From Melieria omissa (Eukaryota; Arthropoda; Insecta; Diptera; Ulidiidae): DNA of 64,000 nt. The DNA is taken from positions 61,131,900-61,195,899 of the forward strand of contig OZ020268.1 in NCBI GenBank assembly GCA_963971225.1, read 5' to 3'. Below are positions 9,940 to 21,079 of this stretch, in pieces. Numbering within the stretch: the first letter of the stretch is position 1; each line of letters starts with the position of its first letter. The notes beneath the pieces were generated by a model that was not told where the DNA came from, ran no database searches, and was given only the letters and a program-made list of their open reading frames with translations. A program made the position numbers and the translations under genes.

Positions 9940-10659
9940 TCTATATACATATATAAAAATGAATGTCGGTTTGTTGGTCAAATGCGACACTAAAATTAAA
10001 AAAATAGAAGGCCGATTGAGCTGAATCCTTCACGGAATGTTCGTTTTGACTAAATCCCGGCCCCCCACACAGTGCGAATATGATCTAACAGGTGGGCGTG
10101 GCACTTCCCATACAACCTAAATTTTCATGGAATATCTTTGGAATTATAGGTCGCATAGCATAGAAATTAGGTACAGGGCCACCGTTTGGGTGTGTCATTT
10201 GGGGACTTGGCACTTTTCAAGCGACCCACATTTTTTGAATAACTTTGAAACTACAGGTCACACATCAATGACATTTGGCACAGACTCACGATTTAGACGT
10301 GCCCTTCAATAGATGGAATGGGTATTGAACAATGGGGGAACAATAAGGCACCGCCCATAAAGCCCAAATTTTTAATGTGGAATAGCTTCAGAATTATAGG
10401 TCAGACAGTATTGAGACTTAGTAGTGTCATGGCTTGGACGTGTCGTTCCAGTGGCAAAATTATATGGGCGTTGGACAAGGGGCGTGGCAATTTTAAGCGA
10501 CCCAAATGTTTGGAATAACTTTGGAACTACAGGTCACACGTCAATGACATTTGGAACATTTGAGGCGTGAAACCGCCGATACAGTGATGTATGAAGAATC
10601 TTGATTTATTGGGCTACATTGACTTCAAACTTGCGTACAAAGCGGCGGGGCCCGCTAGT
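9940..10659 (+). mobile_element. Helitron-like non-autonomous element
   Basis: The 5' end TCTATATACATATATAAAAA and the 3' end CTAGT, preceded by a GC-rich hairpin (gcggggcccgc), match Helitron termini. The interior has the guanine-rich gtggcac/ggggcgtggc modules shared with 31570-31960 and 40881-42624. No Rep/helicase is encoded. The 3' flank is A rather than the expected T. Confidence 0.6.
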
Positions 10660-10972
10660 ATTAAATATATTCCAATGGCCGTCACGCTAGATCTTATAGC
10701 AAAGGATTTACTTTATTTTTTCCTGGAAGAAGCATAAACAATGTTAAGTGCGTGTTTCGTCATTTTCTCATTTGATAAAAATTAATGGTTAATGGTAGTC
10801 AGTAGTGCATATGTGTAGGTATCATAGGTCTCATCATACTTTCCACAAGTCGTATTCAAAAATCTATCATTTGTATTTGGAATTAAAGCAATGCACGAGA
10901 AGCTTTCAAACACTAACGCATACACTAAAACTGGGATGCCTAGCCAAAAATCACAACTACGTGACAATAGCT
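10660..10972. other. Sxl intron sequence without recognised features
   Basis: AT-rich spacer between the Helitron-like element and the mariner. No gene or repeat was recognised. Confidence 0.5.
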
Positions 10973-10974
10973 TA

Positions 10975-12237
10975 ACACTTCGTTCAATAATGTGTGTGAC
11001 TAACTAATTAAAACACATTATTGTGCCAAAATTCGTTTTTATTCATCAACATAGTCCCCTTTTAGGGAGATACAATCATTCCAACGCTTTTCCAATTTTT
11101 CTTTGCCTTCAAAATAGGCGTTAGTTTCGGCGATTACTTCATCATTTGAGCCAAATCTCTTACCACGGAGCATCTTTTTGAGGTCTGCGAAGAGCCAGTA
11201 GTCGCTGGGGGCCAGATCTGGAGAATACGGGGGATGAGGAAGCAATTCGAAGCCCAATTCATGCATTTTTGCCATCGTTTTCATCGACTTGTGACACGGT
11301 GCATTGTCTTGGTGAAACAACACTTTTTTCTTCTTCATATGGGGCCGCTTAATCGCGATTTATTCTTTCAAACGTTCCAACAACGCTATATAATAGTCGC
11401 TATTGATTGTTTTCCCTTTCTCAAGATAGTCGATGAATATTATTCCGTGCACATCCCGAAATACTGACGCCATAACCTTGCCAGCCGATGTTTGTGCCTT
11501 TGGACGCTTTGGGCGGCTTTCACCGGTTGCATGCCACTCAGCAGACTGCCGATTTGACTCTGGAGTGAAATGGTGGATCCATGTTTCATCCATTGTGATG
11601 TACCGACGCAAAAACTCCGACTTGTTGCGCGTAAACATGTCCAAACAGCTCTTTGAATCATCGATTCGTTGTTGTTTTTGCTCCGGTGTGAGCAAACGCG
11701 GCACCCATTTCGAAAACACCTTTTTCATAACCAAATGTTCGTGTATTATGGTGTGTACACTGCCTGCTATCTTTAGAATGTCAGCAATCTCCCCCACTTT
11801 CACTTTACGGTCGGACATAATGATTTTCAGTGTTTTTTCAACGTTTTCCAGAATAACAGCGTCATTTGGCCGTCCAGTAGATGGAATGTCATCGGTGTCT
11901 GTACGACCACGTTTGAATTCAGCATACCAATAACAAATGGTTCTTTTTGATGGAGCAGAGTCCGAATAATGTTTTTCAAGCCATTCCTGGCATTGAACAG
12001 TATTTTTTTTCATTAAAAAACAATGATAAATCAGCACACGGAATTGCTTTGAATTCATTTTTTTTGAAAACTCAAAAGTAGTGTCACTTAAAGCACTGTA
12101 ACTTGTAAACTAATGGTCGGATTGACATATAATTTTGACAGTAAGCCTAAAAAGGTTCACAATTTCGAAAAAAAATATTGATTTCGTATTAGTGCCGCCA
12201 TCTATGTGTCAGTCACACACATTATTGAACGAAGTGT
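10975..12237 (-). mobile_element. Mariner, irritans-like, copy 1 (dead)
   Basis: The inverted ends are acacttcgttcaataatgtg (left) and its complement on the right (...cattattgaacgaagtgt). TA is duplicated at 10973-10974 and 12238-12239. The transposase is on the minus strand. The length is close to that of an intact mariner. A second copy with the same ends and orientation is at 30323-31529. Confidence 0.92.
11039..12058 (-). pseudogene. Mariner transposase with a nonsense codon and a 27-bp deletion
   Basis: The frame encodes a mariner transposase of the irritans/Himar type. In order it has an N-terminal helix-turn-helix region, the WVPRLLTPEQKQQR linker block, the first catalytic Asp in TMDETWIHH, the second in FHQDNAPCH and the DD34D Asp in YSPDLAPSDYWLF. 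A TAA at about 11358-11360 splits the frame where copy 2 has GAA. A 9-codon stretch before LEKRW is missing relative to copy 2. It should be inactive. Confidence 0.9.
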
Positions 12238-12567
12238 TACGTTGGCTGTACTCGCGGTGGCTCGTACTGGACAGTAAACATTTGGGCTTGTTATGAAATT
12301 ACCAGCAGCTTGATATCAAGCATGTTTCTCAACACCAGAGCTGTTAAAGAATGCAATCAAATGCGAATTAAATCAGTTGAAGTCACAATCAATGACTTCA
12401 ATTTTTGATTGCAGTCTTTGACTAGCGTTTTGACTAAAGACTAAAAATTTGAAGTCTGAAGTCATTTCTGTTATTCTGACTAATTAGTCATTTGGTGAAA
12501 TCACTTAATGACTTCATTTTTCAGTGAAGTCACTAAATTAAGATCAGCGTTTTTTGAAAAATATTTA

Positions 12568-13470
12568 CAGGGCTATTCTGGCAAAGACTGTTAAAACACT
12601 TTCAAAAAATTATTGAAAGATAGTTTGAAAGACTGAATGAAAGATTTTGGCTATTCCAACGAAAAAATCTTTCGGAAAAAGCTCTAAAATTCAACACTCG
12701 AATTGAAAAGCTGTTTTCGGCGAACAGCATTGCCAGCCAACTCTTTTTCTGTGAAATTTGAAGCATTTTTGCAATGATGAAAGAAAATTATTTTTCCAAT
12801 TTTCGTTATGATTTTCTTTTTAATTACAGATGTGTTTATCAGGATTATTTTGCAGTTACGTATTTCTTTTGAGAAAAGACAAGAACTGGTGTAAAAATAT
12901 GAATTCAAATTAATTGTTTTATTTTTTATGTGATGTTAATGATATTGTCAGATTTAACCTTAAGGCAATGAACAGCACATGAAGACAAACACTTTCGGCC
13001 AATTTATATTATGTACTTTTGCTGTTAATTGGTGTATTTTTACGTTTTCTTTCATCCTTCATAAAAATCTCACATTTGTAAACCAAGTGCTCTGTTCGAT
13101 GCTGGCAATACTGTTGGCAAACGAACCGTCCGTCGTGAAATCAAAAATTCAAACAAAATTTCAAAAATTTCAATCAATGGCTGAAGAAACCAAGCTGAAG
13201 TAAAAATTAAAAAAGTAATTGCATTCTTTTATAAAATATGTCCATATATATTATATATATACGTATATCGTTTCTCTTCATAACACAAACACAACGCACG
13301 TACTTTTTGCAAGCTGAAAGACGACCCCAAAAGCACATCTTTCAAACTGTCTTTCATGTTACGGAAAAAAGCTTTCAAGATAGTTGCTAGAATAGCAAAT
13401 TGTCTTCCGAAAGATTTTTGTACTTCGAAAGATTAAGGTGAGTTGAAAGATAGTTGCCAGAATAGCCCTG
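12568..13470. mobile_element. Miniature DNA transposon nested in the hAT element
   Basis: The inverted ends CAGGGCTATTCTGGCAA face each other, flanked by TTA on both sides. Subterminal copies of gaaagat are frequent. No transposase was recognised. The TTA duplication would suit a PIF/Harbinger-type element, but the ends alone do not prove it. Confidence 0.65.
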
Positions 13471-13545
13471 TTAATATATTAACAAAATTAAAATTAAAAT
13501 AATTCATTCTAACAAAAGGTAGCAATCAAATGAATGTAAATTCAT

Positions 13546-13755
13546 TTAAACGACATGATTTACTTTTAACAATAATAATTTTTCGAAATTTTTGTCCGAA
13601 AGGGAACCTCGACGAGGCGTATTTAATAGTGTTGCAAACGAAAATAACCGTTCCACGGCAGATGAAGAAGGTAACGGTGTGTTATATTTTAAATACGCTT
13701 TTTTAATTGTGGGATAGCGATTCAGCATTGTAATCGATGAAGACTTATCAACCAT
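13546..13755 (-). pseudogene. hAT transposase C-terminal dimerisation domain fragment
   Basis: The 69-codon minus-strand frame contains YNTPLPSSSAVERLFSFATL and RRGSLSDKNFEKLLLLKVN, the hallmark of the hAT family C-terminal dimerisation domain. The N-terminal BED finger and catalytic core are not found, so only the tail of the transposase survives. Confidence 0.9.
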
Positions 13756-14586
13756 GTATGAAAGGAATTCATCTTTAATGGAAGAAGAAGTTTCCAGCGA
13801 TAACTCATATAGAAAAAATTATATAAGATCTGTAGTAAAAACCTGTTGAATATATTGATTTATTTGATATCACCTGTTGATGAAAAATCAACAAATTGAC
13901 TACCGCATCCTAACTGTGCATCGTCGGAGATAAATTCACTTGAAATTAAATTTTTTACAAAATCATTAACTTCAGTCGCTGGCTTTAGCTTAACTGCAAA
14001 TGACTTCAAATCACTTCAGATGACTTCAAATGACTTCAATTGACTTCATTTTGATATTGCAATCAAATGACTGCAATCAAGTGACTAGCAAAAAATGAAT
14101 GTAAAAATGAATAATTATTCATAAATGTTTAGTCTGAATAATAACTTCATTTTTTTATTCTTATTCATTGAATACAAAAAATGAATGCACTCTTTTGCCA
14201 AAGAATCAACTGACTAATTATTCGCAAATGATTGCATTCTTTAACAGCTCTGCTCAACACTTACCTTTGAAATCAACACTTGCTTTTGGCTTGATATCAA
14301 CTTGAAAGCAATAGCTTTTTCAATAAAAAGGGAAGTAGTTTCGAAATTTGACATTTCTATTGTTTTCAAATTCATGGCAAGCGTATGGCAAGTTGAGATC
14401 AAGCCTCTTTTCAAAGCTGCAGAGCTTGATATCAATATTGATTTCAAGTGTATTTGTAAGCTTTTGTCAACAGTTCCAATTCCACTATTCCCAATAAGTT
14501 TTGTACCTGTTGAAATTTCTACACTTTGTAATTAATAATTTGAAAATTTTTTTTGCAATTAATTTGCATCATAAAAAATAATAAAT

Positions 14587-14906
14587 TCATAAATAAGTAG
14601 ATTTCAGTGTGCGCGAATCCTTGGGAAGGCTGCTGTCGTATTGCGCGAGTATGAGAAGCAGGTCGTTTGTGGCAGCCACTGGCACTTTGTGCTTTCTGGC
14701 CCATTCCGTCACCTTATGAATTGTGTATTTTTGCTTCCCGTAACATCTTTTAGTTCCTCGTCCACTTCATCGTATTCCTCGCTGAAGGATGAGTAAGTCA
14801 GTGATGTAATTTCTTCCGTGTTTTGTTGAGAGGCGACGCCGGACGCCACCGGACCGTTGTTAATCTCTAATTTGACCGCACTCATTGTTAACTTCTTTTG
14901 ATGCAC
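14587..14906 (-). pseudogene. Transposon-derived ORF fragment of unknown family
   Basis: The minus strand encodes about 65 residues from MHQKKLTMSAVKLE (acidic, with EEYDEVDEEL). After a one-base shift near 14705 it continues VTEWARKHKVPVAATNDLLL ... LPKDSRTLKSTYL and a stop. The WA.+..VP..A.N.LL.IL......LPKDSRTL pattern is familiar from N-terminal regions of insect transposon proteins, but I cannot name the family with confidence. The single frameshift makes it look dead. It lies inside the CTTGATATCAA-rich region and may be its own coding remnant. Confidence 0.5.
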
Positions 14907-15013
14907 TCATTTTTTTCTTATGAACTTTTATTTTATTTTTTTATTTCTTTTAAAACGTTTTATTTCTTATTAATTGCGACGATCCTTACTGACTATTTGC
15001 GACGACACGAATA

Positions 15014-15110
15014 AGGTTAGGTTAGGTTGCGGTGGCTGCCTCTATGAGAGACACACTCGGAGGCCTGAAAGGCCCATTGTGATACCACATATTTCACCCG
15101 TTTTTGAACT
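15014..15110 (-). mobile_element. 3' end of an R1/LOA-type LINE
   Basis: The segment starts ggttaggttaggttg and continues cactcggaggcctgaaaggcccattgtga, closely matching the 3' end of the LINE at 5511-5590. Only the 3' UTR is present, so this is a heavily truncated insertion on the minus strand. Confidence 0.65.
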
Positions 15111-15119
15111 GTGTATGCA

Positions 15120-15413
15120 ACACTGTTTTGCCAACATATGTTACAGCACACATTTCAAGCGGATGAGGAAAGGGGGAGGGGACCTACAGTTTAACGCCGA
15201 ATCCGAACGGCGATTGGCAGTTTTTCGTTCACACTTGGAGGTTTTGCCATTGCCTGCCAAGAGCGCACTTGTGCGATTCTTGTAATTCTCATTCCCTTCA
15301 TGTGGATAGCGATAGAAGTAGATGAGTTGTTCACCAGCCCGAGCCAGGAATCGAACCTGGAGCCTTTGGTATGAGAAGCCAGCGCGCTACCCGCTTGACT
15401 ATCGAGGCCGGCC
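15120..15413 (-). mobile_element. tRNA-derived SINE with a second type of head
   Basis: Read on the minus strand, the head is GCCGGCCTCGATAGTCAAGC followed by a B-box arm (CCAGGTTCGATTCCTGG, a perfect T-stem and loop). The acceptor stem does not pair, so it is not a working tRNA. The body (tggcaaaacctccaagtg ... ccgaatccgaacggcg ... ctgtaggtcccc) is clearly related to the body of the other SINEs in this window, which have a different head. The left end is approximate. Confidence 0.7.
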
Positions 15414-15728
15414 TTCGTGTCGTGGCCGGCCTCGATGTGTGACAATTTGAATGTGAAAATTCAATTCACTCGAAATTTAAAGCCTACTTCAAGCCTTTCA
15501 GAATTCAAAATTTTTCAATTTGGTAACAAGTAGATATCAAGCTTTTTTTAAGCCTTTGCGAATTCAAAATTTTTCAACTTGATTGCAAGTTGATATCAAG
15601 CCGAAGGCAAGGCTTTTGCAAACCTTTGAGAATCCAAACTTGATATCAACTTGTTATCAAGTGCTTGTTACCAAATTGACTTTCGAAAATATATCAAAGG
15701 CTTGCTTTAATGTTTACTGGCCGGCTTA

Positions 15729-16530
15729 ACTACAACAATCACATTTGATTTTGCTGACTCGCGGTAGCTCTTGCTTTGTTACAGTTCAGCGCTCAAGCAT
15801 TTGTTTTTGTTGTTGCGACCTTTATTGATGTAGTTTAGGTCAGTAAATTATTTTCTTTAGCACTCCTGTACTGTTCTATTGAAATATGGTATTACATTTG
15901 TATTCCCAGATTGTGTGGTTTAAGAGGTTACTATAGGTATATCACTATGGCAAAAACATGTTGTTAATTTTTTAGTTCATCACCAACATCTCTAGAATAG
16001 AATGAAAAGAATAAAGATTGGAGAAAATTATGTTAAAATCATTTTTATCCCGACTTGGGCGATTTCTCACACTTTACTTACACACGTTTTCTATCGAAAC
16101 CACGTTCACCATCTTGAAAAAACCTGTGGCTTTTTAGATAAATAACTTAAAGCGGTATAACCAGTTCTTGATTGGTTAACAAATACACATTTTTAAACAA
16201 ATTAAACACGATAGTTTTATAGATTTTAAAATTTTCATTCCAAACTGATGCTGTTTAGCAAGCAACTAATATTTGTAATTATTTTGTATCACCGCAATTT
16301 TCTACAAATTAAGAAATATTGTTGGTATTATTCGATAAAGAGAATTATAATCGTATTTTTTTAAGAAAATACTAGTTTAAAGAATCATACATTTTTTTTC
16401 TATTTATATATTTCTCGAATAACACTTCATAGATTTAGTCACTTGGCTGAAGTTATTTTTAGAAAAATCAGATATCTGAGACTCTCGACCTCCATCAAAT
16501 ATTCAAGTTAAATTTCAAAAATGTACATAT
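15729..16530. other. Sxl intron sequence without recognised features
   Basis: AT-rich spacer; no coding frame or repeat copy was recognised. Confidence 0.5.
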
Positions 16531-16538
16531 GTAGGTAT

Positions 16539-17660
16539 TAGGGATCGCAATTTTTGGCCATTTTGCGATCCCGGGATTTTCGGGATTGAAAAGTCAAATC
16601 CCGGGATCCCGGGATTTAATCCCGGGATTCATATAACAAATTTTTCCGAATTGCATAAATACTTGTTTATAATATATTTATCATAAAAATGGACACATTT
16701 TAATCACATTTGGGTAGTTTCAAGATTTTTTATCTTGAATTTAATCACATTTTGTTTAACCCTTCAATTCCCATGTCCAAAATAGTGAAAAAGAAAATTT
16801 TCTTTTTAAATAAAAGAGCTTAGATACGTTTGGATAAGACAAAAAAATACATAAAAAATGTTTAAACTACCCTCATTTTTATATTGAAAGAAACCACACA
16901 AACTCGCACTGCTTTAATTACGCGTGAAACAAATGAATAAATTTTACAAATGACGTATCGCTAGTGTTGGTAGGAAAGTTAAATAAACAAGTACTACTAA
17001 TTGACTTTGCTATACAAGTGTTAGAATTTTAAAATTAAAACCTATGTGGTAGGAAAACAAATATTAAGCATCTGTCACCTACAGGTGACACTGGGAATTG
17101 AAGAGTTAACTTAAAAGTTTTTCATTTGACATTTAACTTCAGTTTCATAGCATTTTTTTTTATCCAAAAATGACACTTAAACATAACTTATTACTTTGCA
17201 ACCGATGTATCATAAAGTGCATATATATGCATATTTGATAAAAAAAATAAAATAGTTAATTTGTTTGTGCTTTTAGTTTTACTTCGATTATTTCGATAAA
17301 AAAGTTAAGCGTTTTGATTAACTAAAAACTGAGATCTTAAAAATACAAAGGCATTAAGTGTTTTGTTCTCTTATCTAGAGCGAAATTTATTTCAAATGAA
17401 CCCTACTGAAGAGAAACATCCTTCAGATTCAACACTTGTTGGTTGAATGCTTAGTAAATAATCATAAGCCTTTTGCAAAAGACGCACTCTATCCCCTCCC
17501 TTCTCCCTCAAATAAGGAATTGGGTTTTTGTGCCTTAAAATTTATTTCATTTGAACTTTGAAGCATCTTTTGCAATCCCGAAAATCCCGGGATAAAAGAA
17601 TTTGAATCCCGGGATTTTCGGGACTGGAAAAAGTCAGGGATCCCGGGATTGCGATGCCTA
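16539..17660. mobile_element. hAT-like non-autonomous element, CCCGGGAT family, copy 1
   Basis: The ends TAGGGATCGCAAT (left) and ATTGCGATGCCTA (right) are inverted. An exact 8-bp duplication, GTAGGTAT, flanks it at 16531-16538 and 17661-17668 and fits nTnnnnAn. Both subterminal regions carry multiple CCCGGGAT/TTCGGGAT repeats. No transposase is visible. It contains a TTAA-flanked miniature element at 16756-17109. Copy 2 is at 22843-23935 in the reverse orientation. Confidence 0.88.
16756..17109. mobile_element. TTAA-flanked miniature element (piggyBac-like ends)
   Basis: It begins TTAACCCTTCAATTCCCA and ends TGGGAATTGAAGAGTTAA, inverted ends bounded by TTAA. It is 354 bp with no ORF and is nested in the hAT-like element. 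Confidence 0.75.
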
Positions 17661-18141
17661 GTAGGTATGTATTTCTCAAAAAGTTGCATCTACAAAAAAA
17701 TTTCAATCAAAAATGATTTATATGTTTTCTTGTTGGCACATGCTATGCTTGGATGTTACTCTTAAAGCAGTATTGGCACATTCGCCACACGCATTCACAT
17801 ATCTACTACTCTAACCACCAATAATTCGTACACTTCACTTTTCTCCTCCTGGGAAAATTATTTCTTAAAATAAAGTTATCTATATTCAATGCGTTATTAA
17901 ATCTACTTTTTATAAAAAATATTTAAAAAAAATATTTAGTTGTTGAGAAAATAAAATGTGTACTTTATTCAAATGTAAACAGTGACCATTATTAATTCGT
18001 ACAGTGGCAAAAACTCAAAAACTGGTCAAAAAAACAAAGAAAAAACTAACGGGATAATAATAATCATTATAGGCAACCGATTCTTAAGAAAATTTCATTT
18101 GGTTTATTCAGTGGGCGATGAATCGTCGTACAATTTTCATC

Positions 18142-19225
18142 ATGGTGCGTGGAAAACCCCGTTTCGAAGACATTCGCAAAATAATAGTGGAACAAGTAAG
18201 TTTTGGTGAAAGTTATGGTGCCGTCGAAAGGCCCTTTAGTTTACCATGATCAACAATTTAATGTGTGTTAAGATATTTCAAAAAAAATTCTTCCGTGACG
18301 AGCAATGTCGCCAAACTTGGAAGACGATCAAAACTGGCCGACCGCGACAAAAGGACATTGTCGTCAGTTATAAAAAGAAATAGGCGTGGCACGGTTAGAA
18401 AAATATCGGCAGAATGGTCCCAACCAATTAAAAAACTCGTTGGACGTGAATGGACTAGACTGAACATGAAAAACCTGGGTTATGGTTTTTTCAAGGTAAC
18501 ATTAGCTGTTGAATGCTTGCCCCGAATTGCGCTCTCATTAAATTATTTCTCGCAGCCCAAAGAGAAACCTCTCCTAACCAACAAACAAAAACAAAATCGA
18601 CTTGCTTGGACTAAGGATGAACGTTTGTGGGTCCAACGTCAATGGGATTCAATAATTTTTAGTGATGAGTCAAGGTTTGACGTCTTTGTCGGTGACGCGC
18701 GAAAAAAGTGATTCGGCAAAGGAATGAAGCTTTTCATCGGGATTGTCTAAAACGTACTCTTAAATTTCCTGAAAGCATAATGGTGTTTGGGTGCATGTCG
18801 TCGAAAGATGTAGGTCAACTGCATTTCATTGATGGCTCCATAACTTCTGCAAAATATGTGCACATATTGGAAGAAAGTCTCATTCCAAGCATTGACAGAT
18901 TGAGTTCGTATGGAGAGTTTATCTTCCAGTATGACGGAGCGCCCGCTCACACAGCTAAAAACACTCGTACTTGGTTGCAAACAAAAGGCATAATTGTCTT
19001 GGACTGGCCATCATCAAGTCCGGACCTTAACGTTATTGAATCGGTATGGGCAATAATGAAATGCGACTGAGATACGAGCCACAAAAAACCGCGGATGATT
19101 TGAAATGAAAAACCGCTGAAAATTTGTACTCCATTACACCAGATGAATGCCAGTACTTGACAAGAAGTTCGTCAAGACGAGTTGAAGCAGTAATTGCAGC
19201 AAAAGGAGTCATAACACAATATTAA
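18142..19225 (+). pseudogene. Tc1-like transposase, broken
   Basis: It starts MVRGKPRFEDIRKIIVEQ, followed by two in-frame stops before CVLRYFKKNSSV and the second helix-turn-helix region. The catalytic triad is visible as FSDESRF (first Asp), FQYDGAPAH (second Asp) and SSSPDLNVIESVW (Glu), with the DD34E spacing of Tc1. A frameshift lies in an A-run at about 18703-18708, another near 19065, and a TGA follows at about 19106. The frame ends ...IAAKGVITQY at 19225. No active product is possible. Confidence 0.88.
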
Positions 19226-19532
19226 CCCTTTTATGCCCATACCAAACCCTGAAGTAAAAATTTCATAAATTCATGTTTGTTTAATAATTTCGCATTCACA
19301 AATTAAAAACTATTAACTTTTTGTTTTTAATTTCCACCACGATGTTACTCATTCAAGTTGTTGAATTCAAGTGTTTAAAAGGAGGAGAATAAAATATTAT
19401 GAAACAAAAGATGCACAACATACTAAGGTTTGAAAAAAAATTGAAATTTTTAAATTTTGCGATAAGGTAGGTGTACATAAAGTACAAAATATAAGTGTCC
19501 TCATATGGGGACAGAGGGCGTAAAAGGGTTAA
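19222..19532. mobile_element. TTAA-flanked miniature element at the Tc1 stop codon
   Basis: The ends TTAACCCTTTTATGCCC and GGGCGTAAAAGGGTTAA are inverted and bounded by TTAA. The element is 311 bp and non-coding. The target TTAA overlaps the stop codon of the Tc1-like transposase, so it inserted after the Tc1 element arrived. Confidence 0.85.
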
Positions 19533-20193
19533 TATTGAATTTTGCCACTGTACGAATTAATAATGGTCACTGTTTACTTCATATGTTTCTGAGTACATTT
19601 GAATAAAGTACACATTTTATTTTCTCAACAACTAAATATTTTTTTAAAATATTTTTTATAAAAAGTAGATTTAATAACGAATTGAAAATATATAACTTTA
19701 TTTTAAGAAATAATTTTCCCAGCTTGCAAAAAATCGGTAAAGATTATGATGTAGGAGAAAAGTGAAGTGTACGAATTATTTGTGGTTAGAGTAGTACTTG
19801 TCTGTGGTTGATTGTTGACCAAAAAGAATATAAATAACTTATAAAAAGTTACCATACATTTTTCTGTGTCCTTTTTGATTTTTTAGAGACAAGTGTCTAG
19901 CAAAAGAATCCAATGCATATAATTAAAACAAGGATGGGACGAAAAAAACTAGCACAAAATCCCAAATACTGTTGGCGCCACCATTACCCTTGGCAAGGCG
20001 TGTGCCAAAAAAACAATAAAACCAACAGTTTTGGTATTCAATTACGATTTGGTCTTAAATAAAGCAAAATAAAACAAGAGAAATAATTTTAAAATTTCCA
20101 TGCTCTTAAATACAGAGCATTAAAGCACAAACTGTCACAAAAGGTTGCAAGCTTAAGAAAGTAATTTTTATTGTTAGTATTGATATATGTATA

Positions 20194-20621
20194 TTAAGAT
20201 GGATCGCACTCCATACAAAATAAAAATCACGTTTCAGTCACCACCTAAAAATAAAGTTCAGAGTGTTTAATGACTATTTCGAAAATATTGCGATTCTGAG
20301 GTAAGCCAAGTGTGAGCGGTTTTGCTTCAAAAATACCTCTAATTATCATGTTTCTTGGGTGTAACTTTTTTGTTGTTGGACATTTTCGAATAATTTTTGT
20401 TGGTTAGATAAACCTTCAGGAGTTCTTGGATTGCACATATTTTGTAAAAATTTTTTTTGTTAATTTATTGAGTTAACATGATAATTAGAGGTATTTTTGA
20501 AGCAAAACCGCTCACAATTGGCTTACCTCAGAATCGCAATATTTTCGAAATAGTCATTAAACACTCTGAATTTTATTTTTAGGTGGTGACAACACCAATT
20601 TTTTTTCGCGACCCACCTTAA
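20194..20621. mobile_element. Hairpin-forming miniature element with TTAA ends
   Basis: The left arm (about 20194-20355) and right arm (about 20478-20621) are inverted copies, sharing for example cagagtgtttaatgactatt and its complement. The ends read TTAAGATGGATCGC and GCGACCCACCTTAA. No ORF is present; the transcript would fold into a long hairpin. Confidence 0.8.
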
Positions 20622-21055
20622 TGTATATAATCGTTTGCTATTAGATACTAAGGGGGGTTTCAACAAGGCTTCTAATAATTTATCTTTATTTATATTTAAC
20701 AAAACCACCAGTTTAAGCCCACGCAGAAGTAGTGAACAATTTAATATTATGAAATCGCTGTTCTCATTTTGCAATTTTTATAACTTGTTACAATAGTTTT
20801 GTTTCCGTCAAACATGAGGGCAGAATGAGCATTTTAATTTTCTGCGATCTGCTTTGCTATTCCAAACGTCCATCTGGCTACACATTTTTACTTTTTTGGC
20901 TGCTGATGCTTTCTGTTTCTATTTTTCTACTGTAGCTGGTCATCACAATTACACAATTAAATGTCGTCTTTGTGGTAACCTCCTAACACAGACAATATTT
21001 TTTTTTTTAATTCCTGGAATTATATTTTTGTACTATTTTTAATTGTTTCATATAC
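20622..21055. other. Sxl intron sequence without recognised features
   Basis: AT-rich sequence; the short open frames show nothing recognisable. Confidence 0.45.
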
Positions 21056-21079
21056 ATATGTCGTTCCTATATTTACATT

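Larger units (their letters stand above)
12336..14252 (-). mobile_element. hAT transposon, deleted
   Basis: The inverted ends read CAGAGCTGTTAAAGAATGCA on both sides. An exact 8-bp duplication, CTCAACAC, lies at 12328-12335 and 14253-14260; it fits the hAT target pattern nTnnnnAn. Subterminal repeats of the type gacttca(a/g) are dense on both flanks and are likely transposase-binding repeats. The interior keeps a transposase dimerisation-domain fragment on the minus strand and contains another element (12568-13470). Confidence 0.92.
12256..15728. repeat. Region rich in CTTGATATCAA motifs, possible large DNA transposon
   Basis: The left side, cagtaaacatttgggcttg (about 12272), is mirrored at the right, caaaggcttgctttaatgtttactg (about 15698-15720). 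The sequence inside both ends repeats gatatcaa/cttgatatcaacttg many times (12300-12325, 14264-14460, 15470-15690). This looks like one element with subterminal repeats that later received the hAT element and a SINE. The outer boundaries and target duplication were not confirmed. Confidence 0.4.
17806..19794 (+). mobile_element. Tc1-like transposon with IR/DR ends
   Basis: Inverted arms of about 207-256 bp occupy 17806-18012 and 19539-19794, flanked by TA (17804-17805 and 19795-19796). Each arm holds two related direct repeats, an outer aataattcgtacacttcac and an inner attaattcgtacagtggc, the IR/DR layout known for some Tc1-like elements. The transposase gene is inside on the plus strand but is broken. 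A TTAA element sits at its 3' end. Confidence 0.88.

Noticed and set aside
15339..15412. A tRNA gene with a CAT-like anticodon
   Set aside because: The T-arm is perfect but the acceptor stem has several mismatches and the sequence continues into a SINE body.
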